Positions 24,301 to 38,000 of a DNA stretch of 64,000 bases are shown here, in pieces. The stretch lies in NCBI GenBank assembly GCA_914767715.1, contig OU612070.1, positions 13,223,501-13,287,500 on the forward strand, given 5' to 3'. Below the pieces are notes generated by a model that made no database searches, had not been told where the DNA came from, and saw only the letters and a list, made by a program, of their open reading frames with translations. How positions within the stretch are numbered: the first letter of the stretch is position 1; every line of letters begins with the position of its first letter. A program made the translations under genes and the position numbers. This DNA is from Membranipora membranacea. Its lineage: Eukaryota; Bryozoa; Gymnolaemata; Cheilostomatida; Membraniporidae.

Positions 24301-25374
24301 ATCCTCGGATTAACAGGGGGGTCACAACGCTGACTTGAAAATCCAAAAATTATACCAAGGGAGGGTATCATGCTTTTTTTTCGGCCAGATCAAAAAATAG
24401 ATTTGCTTCTAACTAACCTCATAAGGAGGAGCAACTCCTGCTCATCCCGAATCTGCAGACCGTTTGGCTCTGCGGCTTTTCGTTATCCGTCAGCGTCCGT
24501 TTTAATTAGGGCCACTTTTGCTATAAAAAAACATGCCAAACGGCAGCATCGAAAAATTAAATCTCTGTTGGATTCTTATCAAACTCCGACCAGTTCAAGC
24601 TCTTATTGCCCTCATTCAACACGCCGAATATTGGAATCCTCGGATTAACAGGGGGGTCACAACGCTGACTTGAAAATCCAAAAATTATACCAAGGGAGGG
24701 TATCATGCTTTTTTTTCGGCCAGATCAACAAATAGATTTGCTTCTAACTAACCTCATAAGGAGGAGCAACTCCTGCTCATCCCGAATCTGCAGACCGTTT
24801 GGCTCTGCGGCTTTTCGTTCTCCGTCAGCGTCCGTTTTAATTAGGGCCACTTTTGCTATAAAAAAACATGCCAAACGGCAGCATCGAAAAATTAAATCTC
24901 TGTTGGATTCTTATCAAACTCCGACCAGTTCAAGCTCTTATTGCCCTCATTCAACACGCCGAATATTGGAATCCTCGGATTAACAGGGGGGTCACAACGC
25001 TGACTTGAAAATCCAAAAATTATACCAACGGAGGATGTCATGCTTTTTTTTCGGCCAGATCAAAAAATAGATTTGCTTCTAACTAACCTCATAAGGAGGA
25101 GCAACTCCTGCTCATCCCGAATCTGCAGACCGTTTGGCTCTGCGGGTTTTCGTTCTCCGTCAGCGTCCGTTTTAATTAGGGCCACTTTTGCTATAAAAAA
25201 ACATGCCAAACGGCAGCATCGAAAAATTAAATCTCTGTTGGATTCTTATCAAACTCCGACCAGTTCAAGCTCTTATTGCCCTCATTCAACACGCCGAATA
25301 TTGGAATCCTCGGATTAACAGGGGGGTCACAACGCTGACTTGAAAATCCAAAAATTATACCAAGGGAGGGTATC
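21355..25374 (+). repeat. 13-monomer duplication, copy 2 (12 units matched)
   Basis: This repeats the ordered marks of copy 1. By eye about a dozen bases differ over roughly 4 kb, for example the 23235 G, the ACG start at 23366, a one-base deletion near 23391, TCGCCC near 23936, and CTGCACACC present only in copy 1. Its last third (from 23366) is also the start of the 35-monomer unit, so the two duplications overlap. Confidence 0.9.
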
Positions 25375-25709
25375 ACGCTTTTTTTTCGGCCAGATCAAAA
25401 AATAGATTTGCTTCTAACTGACCTCATAAGGAGGAGCAACTCCTGCTCATCTCGAATCTGCAGACCGTTTGGCTCTGCGGCTTTTCGTTCTCCGTCAGCG
25501 TCCGATTTAATTAGGGCCACTTTTGCTATAAAAAAACATGCCAAACGGCAGCATCGAAAAATTAAATCTCTGTTGGATTCTTATCAAACTCTGACCAGTT
25601 CAAGCTCTTATTGCCCTCATTCAACACGCCGAATATTGGAATCCTCGGATTAACAGGGGGGTCACAACGCTGACTTGAAAATCCAAAAATTATACCAAGG
25701 GAGGGTATC

Positions 25710-26714
25710 ACGCTTTTTTTTCGGCCAGATCAATAAATAGATTTGCTTCTAACTAACCTCATAAGGAGGAGCAACTCCTGCTCATCCCGAATCTGCAGAC
25801 CGTTTGGCTCTGCGGCTTTTCGTTCTCCGTCATCGTCCGTTTTAATTAGGGCCACTTTTGCTATAAAAAAACATGCCAAACGGCAGCATCGAAAAATTAA
25901 ATCTCTGTTGGATTCTTATCAAACTCCGACCAGTTCAAGCTCTTATTGCCCTCATTCAACACGCCGAATATTGGAATCCTCGGATTAACAGGGGGGTCAC
26001 AACGCTGACTTGAAAATCCAAAACTTTTACCAAGGGAGAGTATCATGCTTTTTTTTCGGCCAGATCAAAAAATAGATTTGCTTCTAACTAACCTCATAAG
26101 GAGGAGCAACTCCTGCTCATCTCGAATCTGCAGACCGTTTGGCTCTGCGGCTTTTCGTTCTCCGTCAGCGTCCGTTTTAATTAGGGCCACTTTTGCTATA
26201 AAAAAACATGCCAAACGGCAGCATCGAAAAATTAAATCTCTGTTGGATTCTTATCAAACTCCGACCAGTTCAAGCTCTTATTGCCCTCATTCAACACGCC
26301 GAATATTGGAATCCTCGGATTAACAGGGGGGTCACAACGCTGACTTGAAAATCCAAAAATTATACCAAGGGAGGGTATCATGCTTTTTTTTCGGCCAGAT
26401 CAATAAATAGATTTGCTTCTAACTAACCTCATAAGGAGGAGCAACTCCTGCTCATCCCGAATCTGCAGACCGTTTGGCTCTGCGGCTCTTCGTTCTCCGT
26501 CATCGTCCGTTTTAATTAGGGCCACTTTTGCTATAAAAAAACATGCCAAACGGCAGCATCGAAAAATTAAATCTCTGTTGGATTCTTATCAAACTCCGAC
26601 CAGTTCAAGCTCTTATTGCCCTCATTCAACACGCCGAATATTGGAATCCTCGGATTAACAAGGGGGTCACAACGCTGACTTGAAAATCCAAAACTTATAC
26701 CAAGGGAGAGTATC
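25710..26714 (+). repeat. Two-monomer local duplication (670 bp)
   Basis: The CAATAAATAG/TCATCG unit at 25710 recurs at 26380, and the GGGAGAG junction that follows 25710 (with AACTTTTACC) recurs after 26380 as AACTTATACC. The stop codon at codon 9 in these units marks the class. The same pair appears at 37434 and 38104 inside the second 35-monomer copy. Confidence 0.75.
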
Positions 26715-28054
26715 ATGCTTTTTTTTCGGCCAGATAAAAAAATAGATTTGCTTCTAACTAACCTCATAAGGAGGAGCAACTCCTGCTCATCTCGAATCTG
26801 CAGACTGTTTGGCTCTGCGGCTTTTCGTTCTCCGTCAGCGTCCGTTTTGATTAGGGCCACTTTTGCTATAAAAAAACATGCCAAACGGCAGCATCGAAAA
26901 ATTAAATCTCTGTTGGATTCTTATCAAACTCCGACCAGTTCAAGCTCTTATTGCCCTCATTCAACACGCCGAATATTGGAATCCTCGGATTAACAGGGGG
27001 GTCACAACGCTGACTTGAAAATCCAAAAATTATACCAAGGGAGGGTATCATGCTTTTTTTTCGGCCAGATCAAAAAATAGATTTGCTTCTAACTAACCTC
27101 ATAAGGAGGAGCAACTCCTGCTCATCTCGAATCTGCAGACCGTTTGGCTCTGCGGCTTTTCGTTCTCCGTCAGCGTCCGTTTTGATGAGGGCCACTTTTG
27201 CTATAAAAAAACATGCCAAAAGGCAGCATCGAAAAATTAAATCTCTGTTGGATTCTTATCAAACTCCAACCAGATCAAGCTCTTATTGCCCTCATTCAAC
27301 ACGCCGAATATTGGAATCCTCGGATTAACAGGGGGGTCACAACGCTGACTTGAAAATCCAAAGATTATACCAAGGGAGGGTATCATGCTTTTTTTTCGGC
27401 CAGATCAAAATATATATTTGCTTCTAACTAACCTCATAAGGAGGAGCAACTCCTGCTCATCTCGAATCTGCAGACCGTTTGGCTCTGCGGCTTTTCGTTC
27501 TCCGTCAGCGTCCGTTTTAATTAGGGCCACTTTTGCTATAAAAAAGCATGCCAAACGGCAGCATCAAAAAATTAAATCTCTGTTGGATTCTTTTCAAACT
27601 CCGACCAGTTCAAGCTCTTATTGCCCTCATTCAACACGCCGAATATTGGAATCCTCGGATTAACAGGGGGGTCACAACGCTGACTTGAAAATCCAAAAAT
27701 TAGTCCAAGGGAGGGTATCATGCTTTTTTTTCGGCCAGATCAAAAAATAGATTTGCTTCTAACTAACCTCATAAGGAGGAGCAACTCCTGCTCATCCCGA
27801 ATCTGCAGACCGTTTGGCTCTGCGGCTTTTCGTTCTCCGTCAGCATCCGTTTTAATTAGGGCCACTTTTGCTATAAAAAAACATGCCAAACGGCAGCATC
27901 GAAAAATTAAATCTCTGTTGGATTCTTATCAAACTCCGACCAGTTCAAGCTCTTATTGCCCTCATTCAACACGCCGAATATTGGAATCCTCGGATTAACA
28001 GGGGGGTCACAACGCTGACTTGAAAATCCAAAAATTATACCAAGGGAGGGTATC

Positions 28055-31000
28055 ATGCTTTTTTTTCGGCCAGATCAAAAAATAGATTTGCTTCTAACTA
28101 ACCTCATAAGGAGAAGCAAATCCTGCTCATCTCGAATCTGCAGACCGTTTGGCTCTGCGGCTTTTCGTTCTCCGTCAGCGTCCGTTTTAATTAGGGCCAC
28201 TTTTGCTATAAAAAAACATGCCAAACGGCAGCATCGAAAAATTAAATCTCTGTTGGATTCTTATCAAACTCCGACCAGTTCAAGCTCTTATTGCCCTCAT
28301 TCAACACGCCGAATATTGGAATCCTCGGATTAACAGGGGGGTCACAACGCTGACTTGAAAATCCAAAAATTATACCAAGGGAGGATGTCATGCTTTTTTT
28401 TCGGCCAGATCAAAAAATAGATTTGCTTCTAACTAACCTCATAAGGAGGAGCAACTCCTGCTCATCTCGAATCTGCAGACTGTTTGGCTCTGCGGCTTTT
28501 CGTTCTCCGTCAGCGTCCGTTTTAATTAGGGCCACTTTTGCTATAAAAAAACATGCCAAACGGCAGCATCGAAAAATTAAATCTCTGTTGGATTCTTATC
28601 AAACTCCGACCAGTTCAAGCTCTTATTGCCCTCATTCAACACGCCGAATATTGGAATCCTCGGATTAACAGGGGGGTCACAACGCTGACTTGAAAATCCA
28701 AAAATTATACCAAGGGAGGGTATCACGCTTTTTTTTCGGCCAGATCAAAAAATAGATTTGCTTCTAACTAACCTCATAAGGAGGAGCAACTCCTGCTCAT
28801 CTCGAATCTGCAGACCGTTTGGCTCTGCGGCTTTTCGTTCTCCGTCAGCGTCCGTTTTAATTAGGGCCACTTTTGCTATAAAAAAACATGCCAAACGGCA
28901 GCATCGAAAAATTAAATCTCTGTTGGATTCTTATCAAACTCCGACCAGTTCAAGCTCTTATTGCCCTCATTCAACACGCCGAATATTGGAATCCTCGGAT
29001 TAACAGGGGGGTCACAACGCTGACTTGAAAATCCAAAAATTATACCAAGGGAGGGTATCATGCTTTTTTTTCGGCCAGATCAATAAATAGATTTGCTTCT
29101 AACTAACCTCATAAGGAGGAGCAACTCCTGCTCATCCCGAATCTGCAGACCGTTTGGCTCTGCGGCTTTTCGTTCTCCGTCATCGTCCGTTTTAATTAGG
29201 GCCACTTTTGCTATAAAAAAACATGCCAAACGGCAGCATCGAAAAATTAAATCTCTGTTGGATTCTTATCAAACTCCGACCAGTTCAAGCTCTTATTGCC
29301 CTCATTCAACACGCCGAATATTGGAATCCTCGGATTAACAGGGGGGTCACAACGCTGACTTGAAAATCCAAAACTTATACCAAGGGAGAGTATCATGCTT
29401 TTTTTTCGGCCAGATCAAAAAATAGATTTGCTTCTAACTAACCTCATAAGGAGGAGCAACTCCTGCTCATCCCGAATCTGCAGACCGTTTGGCTCTGCGG
29501 CTTTTCGTTCTCCGTCAGAATCCGTTTTAATTAGGGCCACTTTTGCTATAAAAAAACATGCCAAACGGCAGCATCGAAAAATTAAATCTCTGTTGGATTC
29601 TTATCAAACTCCGACCAGTTCAAGCTCTTATTGCCCTCATTCAACACGCCGAATATTGGAATCCTCGGATTAACAGGGGGGTCACAACGCTGACTTGAAA
29701 ATCCAAAAATTATACCAAGGGAGGGTATCATGCTTTTTTTTCGGCCAGATCAAAAAATAGATTTGCTTCTAACTAACCTCATAAGGAGAAGCAAATCCTG
29801 CTCATCTCGAATCTGCAGACCGTTTGGCTCTGCGGCTTTTCGTTCTCCGTCAGCGTCCGTTTTAATTAGGGCCACTTTTGCTATAAAAAAACATGCCAAA
29901 CGGCAGCATCGAAAAATTAAATCTCTGTTGGATTCTTATCAAACTCCGACCAGTTCAAGCTCTTATTGCCCTCATTCAACACGCCGAATATTGGAATCCT
30001 CGGATTAACAGGGGGGTCACAACGCTGACTTGAAAATCCAAAAATTATACCAAGGGAGGATGTCATGCTTTTTTTTCGGCCAGATCAAAAAATAGATTTG
30101 CTTCTAACTAACCTCATAAGGAGGAGCAACTCCTGCTCATCTCGAATCTGCAGACTGTTTGGCTCTGCGGCTTGTCGTTCTCCGTCAGCGTCCGTTTTAA
30201 TTAGGGCCACTTTTGCTATAAAAAAACATGCCAAACGGCAGCATCGAAAAATTAAATCTCTGTTGGATTCTTATCAAACTCCGACCAGTTCAAGCTCTTA
30301 TTGCCCTCATTCAACACGCCGAATATTGGAATCCTCGGATTAACAGGGGGGTCACAACGCTGACTTGAAAATCCAAAAATTATACCAAGGGAGGGTATCA
30401 CGCTTTTTTTTCGGCCAGATCAAAAAATAGATTTGCTTCTAACTAACCTCATAAGGAGGAGCAACTCCTGCTCATCTCGAATCTGCAGACCGTTTGGCTC
30501 TGCGGCTTTTCGTTCTCCGTCAGCGTCCGTTTTAATTAGGGCCACTTTTGCTATAAAAAAACATGCCAAACGGCAGCATCGAAAAATTAAATCTCTGTTG
30601 GATTCTTATCAAACTCCGACCAGTTCAAGCTCTTATTGCCCTCATTCAACACGCCGAATATTGGAATCCTCGGATTAACAGGGGGGTCACAACGCTGACT
30701 TGAAAATCCAAAAATTATACCAAGGGAGGGTATCATGCTTTTTTTTCGGCCAGATCAATAAATAGATTTGCTTCTAACTAACCTCATAAGGAGGAGCAAC
30801 TCCTGCTCATCCCGAATCTGCAGACCGTTTGGCTCTGCGGCTTTTCGTTCTCCGTCATCGTCCGTTTTAATTAGGGCCACTTTTGCTATAAAAAAACATG
30901 CCAAACGGCAGCATCGAAAAATTAAATCTCTGTTGGATTCTTATCAAACTCCGACCAGTTCAAGCTCTTATTGCCCTCATTCAACACGCCGAATATTGGA

Positions 31001-31069
31001 ATCCTCGGATTAACAGGGGGGTCACAACGCTGACTTGAAAATCCAAAACTTATACCAAGGGAGAGTATC
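28055..31069 (+). repeat. Five-monomer duplication (period 1,675 bp)
   Basis: The ordered unit types GAGAAGCAAATCC, GGATGTC + GACTGTTTGG, ACG start, and CAATAAATAG + TCATCG occur at 28055, 28390, 28725 and 29060, and again at 29730, 30065, 30400 and 30735. The fifth unit (29395, TCAGAATCC) is not repeated. The arrangement recurs at 39779-42793 in the second 35-monomer copy, so it predates that duplication. Confidence 0.85.
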
Positions 31070-33749
31070 ATGCTTTTTTTTCGGCCAGATCAAAAAATAG
31101 ATTTGCTTCTAACTAACCTCATAAGGAGGAGCAACTCCTGCTCATCTCGAATCTGCAGACTGTTTGGCTCTGCGGCTTTTCGTTCTCCGTCAGCGTCCGT
31201 TTTAATTAGGGCCACTTTTGCTATAAAAAAACATGCCAAACGGCAGCATCGAAAAATTAAATCTCTGTTGGATTCTTATCAAACTCCAACCAGTTCAAGC
31301 TCTTATTGCCCTCATTCAACACGCCGAATATTGGAATCCTCGGATTAACAGGGGGGTCACAACGCTGACTTGAAAATCCAAAAATTATACCAAGGGAGGG
31401 TATCATGCTTTTTTTTCGGCCAGATCAAAAAATAGATTTGCTTCTAACTAACCTCATAAGGAGGAGCAACTCCTGCTCATCTCGAATCTGCAGACCGTTT
31501 GGCTCTGCGGCTTTTCGTTCTCCGTCAGCGTCCGTTTTAATTAGGGCCACTTTTGCTATAAAAAAACATGCCAAACGGCAGCATCGAAAAATTAAATCTC
31601 TGTTGGATTCTTATCAAACTCCGACCAGTTCAAGCTCTTATTGCCCTCATTCAACACGCCGAATATTGGAATCCTCGGATTAACAGGGGGGTCACAACGC
31701 TGACTTGGAAATCCAAAAATTATACCAAGGGAGGATGTCATGCTTTTTTTTCGGCCAGATCAAAAAATAGATTTGCTTCTAACTAACCTCATAAGGAGGA
31801 GCAACTCCTGCTCATCCCGAATCTGCAGACCGTTTGGCACTGCGGCTTTTCGTTCTCCGTCAGCGTCCGTTTTGATGAGGGCCACTTTTGCTATAAAAAA
31901 GCATGCCAAACGGCAGCATCGAAAAGTTTAATCTCTGTTGGATTCTTTTCAAACTCCGACCAGTTCAAGCTCTTATTGCCCTCATTCAACACGCCGAATA
32001 TTGGAATCCTCGGATTAACAGGGGGGTCACAACGCTGACTTGAAAATCCAAAAATTATACCAAGGGAGGGTATCATGCTTTTTTTTCGGCCAGATCAAAA
32101 AATAGATTTGTTTCTAACTAACCTCATAAGGAGGAGCAACTCCTGCTCATCCCGAATCTGCAGACCGTTTGGCTCTGCGGCTTTTCGTTCTCCGTCAGCA
32201 TCCGTTTTAATTAGGGCCACTTTTGCTATAAAAAAACATGCCAAACGGCAGCATCGAAAAATTAAATCTCTGTTGGATTCTTATCAAACTCCGACCAGTT
32301 CAAGCTCTTATTGCCCTCATTCAACACGCCGAATATTGGAATCCTCGGATTAACAGGGGGGTCACAACGCTGACTTGAAAATCCAAAACTTATACCAAGG
32401 GAGAGTATCATGCTTTTTTTTCGGCCAGATCAAAAAATAGATTTGCTTCTAACTAACCTCATAAGGAGGAGCAACTCCTGCTCATCTCGAATCTGCAGAC
32501 TGTTTGGCTCTGCGGCTTTTCGTTCTCCGTCAGCGTCCGTTTTAATTAGGGCCACTTTTGCTATAAAAAAACATGCCAAACGGCAGCATCGAAAAATTAA
32601 ATCTCTGTTGGATTCTTATCAAACTCCGACCAGTTCAAGCTCTTATTGCCCTCATTCAACACGCCGAATATTGGAATCCTCGGATTAACAGGGGGGTCAC
32701 AACGCTGACTTGAAAATCCAAAAATTATACCAAGGGAGGGTATCATGCTTTTTTTTCGGCCAGATCAAAAAATAGATTTGCTTCTAACTAACCTCATAAG
32801 GAGGAGCAACTCCTGCTCATCTCGAATCTGCAGACCGTTTGGCTCTGCGGCTTTTCGTTCTCCGTCAGCGTCCGTTTTAATTAGGGCCACTTTTGCTATA
32901 AAAAAACATGCCAAACGGCAGCATCGAAAAATTAAATCTCTGTTGGATTCTTATCAAACTCCGACCAGTTCAAGCTCTTATTGCCCTCATTCAACACGCC
33001 GAATATTGGAATCCTCGGATTAACAGGGGGGTCACAACGCTGACTTGGAAATCCAAAAATTATACCAAGGGAGGATGTCATGCTTTTTTTTCGGCCAGAT
33101 CAAAAAATAGATTTGCTTCTAACTAACCTCATAAGGAGGAGCAACTCCTGCTCATCCCGAATCTGCAGACCGTTTGGCACTGCGGCTTTTCGTTCTCCGT
33201 CAGCGTCCGTTTTGATGAGGGCCACTTTTGCTATAAAAAAGCATGCCAAACGGCAGCATCGAAAAATTTAATCTCTGTTGGATTCTTTTCAAACTCCGAC
33301 CAGTTCAAGCTCTTATTGCCCTCATTCAACACGCCGAATATTGGAATCCTCGGATTAACAGGGGGGTCACAACGCTGACTTGAAAATCCAAAAATTATAC
33401 CAAGGGAGGGTATCATGCTTTTTTTTCGGCCAGATCAAAAAATAGATTTGTTTCTAACTAACCTCATAAGGAGGAGCAACTCCTGCTCATCCCGAATCTG
33501 CAGACCGTTTGGCTCTGCGGCTTTTCGTTCTCCGTCAGCATCCGTTTTAATTAGGGCCACTTTTGCTATAAAAAAACATGCCAAACGGCAGCATCGAAAA
33601 ATTAAATCTCTGTTGGATTCTTATCAAACTCCGACCAGTTCAAGCTCTTATTGCCCTCATTCAACACGCCGAATATTGGAATCCTCGGATTAACAGGGGG
33701 GTCACAACGCTGACTTGAAAATCCAAAAATTATACCAAGGGAGGGTATC
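31070..33749 (+). repeat. Four-monomer duplication (period 1,340 bp)
   Basis: Four ordered types recur: GGGAGAG + GACTGTTTGG (31070, 32410); a unit ending GACTTGGAAATCC (31405, 32745); GGATGTC + GGCACTGC + TTGATGAGG + AAGCATGCC + TTTTCAAAC (31740, 33080); and TTTGTTTCTAAC + TCAGCATCC (32075, 33415). Only a few bases differ, for example CTCCAACC at 31070. It recurs at 42794-45473. Confidence 0.88.
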
Positions 33750-35089
33750 ATGCTTTTTTTTCGGCCAGATCAAAAAATAGATTTGCTTCTAACTAACCTC
33801 ATAAGGAGAAGCAAATCCTGCTCATCTCGAATCTGCAGACAGTTTGGCTCTGCGGCTTTTCGTTCTCCGTCAGCGTCCGTTTTAATTAGGGCCACTTTTG
33901 CTATAAAAAAACATGCCAAACGGCAGCATCGAAAAATTAAATCTCTGTTGGATTCTTATCAAACTCCGACCAGTTCAAGCTCTTATTGCCCTCATTCAAC
34001 ACGCCGAATATTGGAATCCTCGGATTAACAGGGGGGTCACAACGCTGACTTGAAAATCCAAAAATTATACCAAGGGAGGGTATCATGCTTTTATTTCGGC
34101 CAGATCAAAAAATAGATTTGCTTCTAACTAACCTCATAAGGAGGAGCAACTCCTGCTCATCCCGAATCTGCAGACCGTTTGGCTCTGCGGCTTTTCGTTC
34201 TCCGTCAGCGTCCGTTTTAATTAGGGCCACTTTTGCTATAAAAAAACATGCCAAACGGCAGCATCGAAAAATTAAATCTCTGTTGGATTCTTATCAAACT
34301 CCGACCAGTTCAAGCTCTTATTGCCCTCATTCAACACGCCGAATATTGGAATCCTCGGATTAACAGGGGGGTCACAACGCTGACTTGAAAATCCGAAAAT
34401 TATACTAAGGGAGGGTATCATGCTTTTTTTTCGGCCAGATCAAAAAATAGATTTGCTTCTAACTAACCTCATAAGGAGGAGCAACTCCTGCTCATCCCGA
34501 ATCTGCAGACCGTTTGGCTCTGCGGCTTTTCGTTCTCCGTCAGCATCCGTTTTAATTAGGGCCACTTTTGCTATAAAAAAACATGCCAAACGGCAGCATC
34601 GAAAAATTAAATCTCTGTTGGATTCTTATCCAACTCCGACCAGTTCAAGCTCTTATTGCCCTCATTCAACACGCCGAATATTGGAATCCTCGGATTAACA
34701 GGGGGGTCACAACGCTGACTTGAAAATCCAAAAATTATACCAAGGGAGGGTATCATGTTTTTTTTTCGGCCAGATCAAAAAATAGATTTGCTTCTAACTA
34801 ACCTCATAAGGAGGAGCAACTCCTGCTCATCTCGAATCTGCAGACCGTTTGGCTCTGCGGCTTTTCGTTCTCCGTCAGCGACCGTTTTAATTAGGGCCAC
34901 TTTTGCTATAAAAAAACATGCCAAACGGCAGCATCGAAAAATTAAATCTCTGTTGGATTCTTATCAAACTCCGACCAGTTCAAGCTCTTATTGCCCTCAT
35001 TCAACACGCCGAATATTGGAATCCTCGGATTAACAGGGGGGTCACAACGCTGACTTGAAAATCCAAAAATTATACCAAGGGAGGGTATC

Positions 35090-38000
35090 ACGCTTTTTTT
35101 TCGGCCAGATCAAAAATAGATTTGCTTCTAACTAACCTCATAAGGAGGAGCAACTCCTGCTCATCCCGAATCTGCAGACCGTTTGGCTCTGCAGCTTTTC
35201 GTTCTCCGTCAGCGTCCGTTTTAATTAGGGCCACTTTTGTTATAAAAAAACATGCCAAACGGCAGCATCGAAAAATTAAATCTCTGTTGGATTCTTATCA
35301 AACTCCGACCAGTTCAAGCTCTTATTGCCCTCATTCAACACGCCGAATATTGGAATCCTCGGATTAACAGGGGGGTCACAACGCTGACTTGAAAATCCAA
35401 AAATTATACCAAGGGAGGGTATCATGCTTTTTTTTCGGCCAGATCAAAAAATAGATTTGCTTCTAACTAACCTCATAAGGAGGAGCAACTCCTGCTCATC
35501 CCGAATCTGCGGACCGTTTGGCTCTGCGGCTTTTCGTTCTCCGTCAGCGTCCGTTTTAATTAGGGCCACTTTTGCTATAAAAAAACATGCCAAACGGCAG
35601 CATCGAAAAATTAAATCTCTGTTGGATTCTTATCAAACTCCGACCAGTTCAAGCTCTTATCGCCCTCATTCAACACGCCGAATATTGGAATCCTCGGATT
35701 AACAGGGGGGTCACAACGCTGACTTGAAAATCCAAAAATTATACCAAGGGAGGGTATCATGCTTTTTTTTCGGCCAGATCAAAAAATAGATTTGCTTCTA
35801 ACTAACCTCATAAGGAGGAGCAACTCTTGCTCATCCCGAATCTGCAGACCGTTTGGCTCTGCGGCTTTTCGTTCTCCGTCAGCGTCCGTTTTAATTAGGG
35901 CCACTTTTGCTATAAAAAAACATGCCAAACGGCAGCATCGATAAATTAAATCTCTGTTGGATTCTTATCAAACTCCGACCAGTTCAAGCTCTTATTGCCC
36001 TCATTCAACACGCCGAATATTGGAATCCTCGGATTAACAGGGGGGTCACAACGCTGACTTGAAAATCCAAAAATTATACCAAGGGAGGGTATCATGCTTT
36101 TTTTTCGGCCAGATCAAAAAATAGATTTGCTTCTAACTAACCTCATAAGGAGGAGCAACTCCTGCTCATCCCGAATCTGCAGACCGTTTGGCTCTGCGGC
36201 TTTTCGTTATCCGTCAGCGTCCGTTTTAATTAGGGCCACTTTTGCTATAAAAAAACATGCCAAACGGCAGCATCGAAAAATTAAATCTCTGTTGGATTCT
36301 TATCAAACTCCGACCAGTTCAAGCTCTTATTGCCCTCATTCAACACGCCGAATATTGGAATCCTCGGATTAACAGGGGGGTCACAACGCTGACTTGAAAA
36401 TCCAAAAATTATACCAAGGGAGGGTATCATGCTTTTTTTTCGGCCAGATCAACAAATAGATTTGCTTCTAACTAACCTCATAAGGAGGAGCAACTCCTGC
36501 TCATCCCGAATCTGCAGACCGTTTGGCTCTGCGGCTTTTCGTTCTCCGTCAGCGTCCGTTTTAATTAGGGCCACTTTTGCTATAAAAAAACATGCCAAAC
36601 GGCAGCATCGAAAAATTAAATCTCTGTTGGATTCTTATCAAACTCCGACCAGTTCAAGCTCTTATTGCCCTCATTCAACACGCCGAATATTGGAATCCTC
36701 GGATTAACAGGGGGGTCACAACGCTGACTTGAAAATCCAAAAATTATACCAACGGAGGATGTCATGCTTTTTTTTCGGCCAGATCAAAAAATAGATTTGC
36801 TTCTAACTAACCTCATAAGGAGGAGCAACTCCTGCTCATCCCGAATCTGCAGACCGTTTGGCTCTGCGGGTTTTCGTTCTCCGTCAGCGTCCGTTTTAAT
36901 TAGGGCCACTTTTGCTATAAAAAAACATGCCAAACGGCAGCATCGAAAAATTAAATCTCTGTTGGATTCTTATCAAACTCCGACCAGTTCAAGCTCTTAT
37001 TGCCCTCATTCAACACGCCGAATATTGGAATCCTCGGATTAACAGGGGGGTCACAACGCTGACTTGAAAATCCAAAAATTATACCAAGGGAGGGTATCAC
37101 GCTTTTTTTTCGGCCAGATCAAAAAATAGATTTGCTTCTAACTGACCTCATAAGGAGGAGCAACTCCTGCTCATCTCGAATCTGCAGACCGTTTGGCTCT
37201 GCGGCTTTTCGTTCTCCGTCAGCGTCCGATTTAATTAGGGCCACTTTTGCTATAAAAAAACATGCCAAACGGCAGCATCGAAAAATTAAATCTCTGTTGG
37301 ATTCTTATCAAACTCTGACCAGTTCAAGCTCTTATTGCCCTCATTCAACACGCCGAATATTGGAATCCTCGGATTAACAGGGGGGTCACAACGCTGACTT
37401 GAAAATCCAAAAATTATACCAAGGGAGGGTATCACGCTTTTTTTTCGGCCAGATCAATAAATAGATTTGCTTCTAACTAACCTCATAAGGAGGAGCAACT
37501 CCTGCTCATCCCGAATCTGCAGACCGTTTGGCTCTGCGGCTTTTCGTTCTCCGTCATCGTCCGTTTTAATTAGGGCCACTTTTGCTATAAAAAAACATGC
37601 CAAACGGCAGCATCGAAAAATTAAATCTCTGTTGGATTCTTATCAAACTCCGACCAGTTCAAGCTCTTATTGCCCTCATTCAACACGCCGAATATTGGAA
37701 TCCTCGGATTAACAGGGGGGTCACAACGCTGACTTGAAAATCCAAAACTTTTACCAAGGGAGAGTATCATGCTTTTTTTTCGGCCAGATCAAAAAATAGA
37801 TTTGCTTCTAACTAACCTCATAAGGAGGAGCAACTCCTGCTCATCTCGAATCTGCAGACCGTTTGGCTCTGCGGCTTTTCGTTCTCCGTCAGCGTCCGTT
37901 TTAATTAGGGCCACTTTTGCTATAAAAAAACATGCCAAACGGCAGCATCGAAAAATTAAATCTCTGTTGGATTCTTATCAAACTCCGACCAGTTCAAGCT

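Larger units (their letters stand above)
23366..35089 (+). repeat. 35-monomer duplication, copy 1 (11,724 bp)
   Basis: Thirty-five consecutive units recur in the same order at offset 11,724, which is 35 x 335 minus the single base deleted in the first unit of both copies. Dozens of otherwise rare marks are shared, such as AACAAGGGGG, AAAGATTATACC, AATTAGTCC, AAAATATATATTT, TCAGAATCC, GACTTGGAAATCC, GACAGTTTGG and CCGAAAATTATACTAAG. I find two substitutions between copies (28848/40572 and 31926/43650). The left edge falls between 23235 and 23366. Confidence 0.93.
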
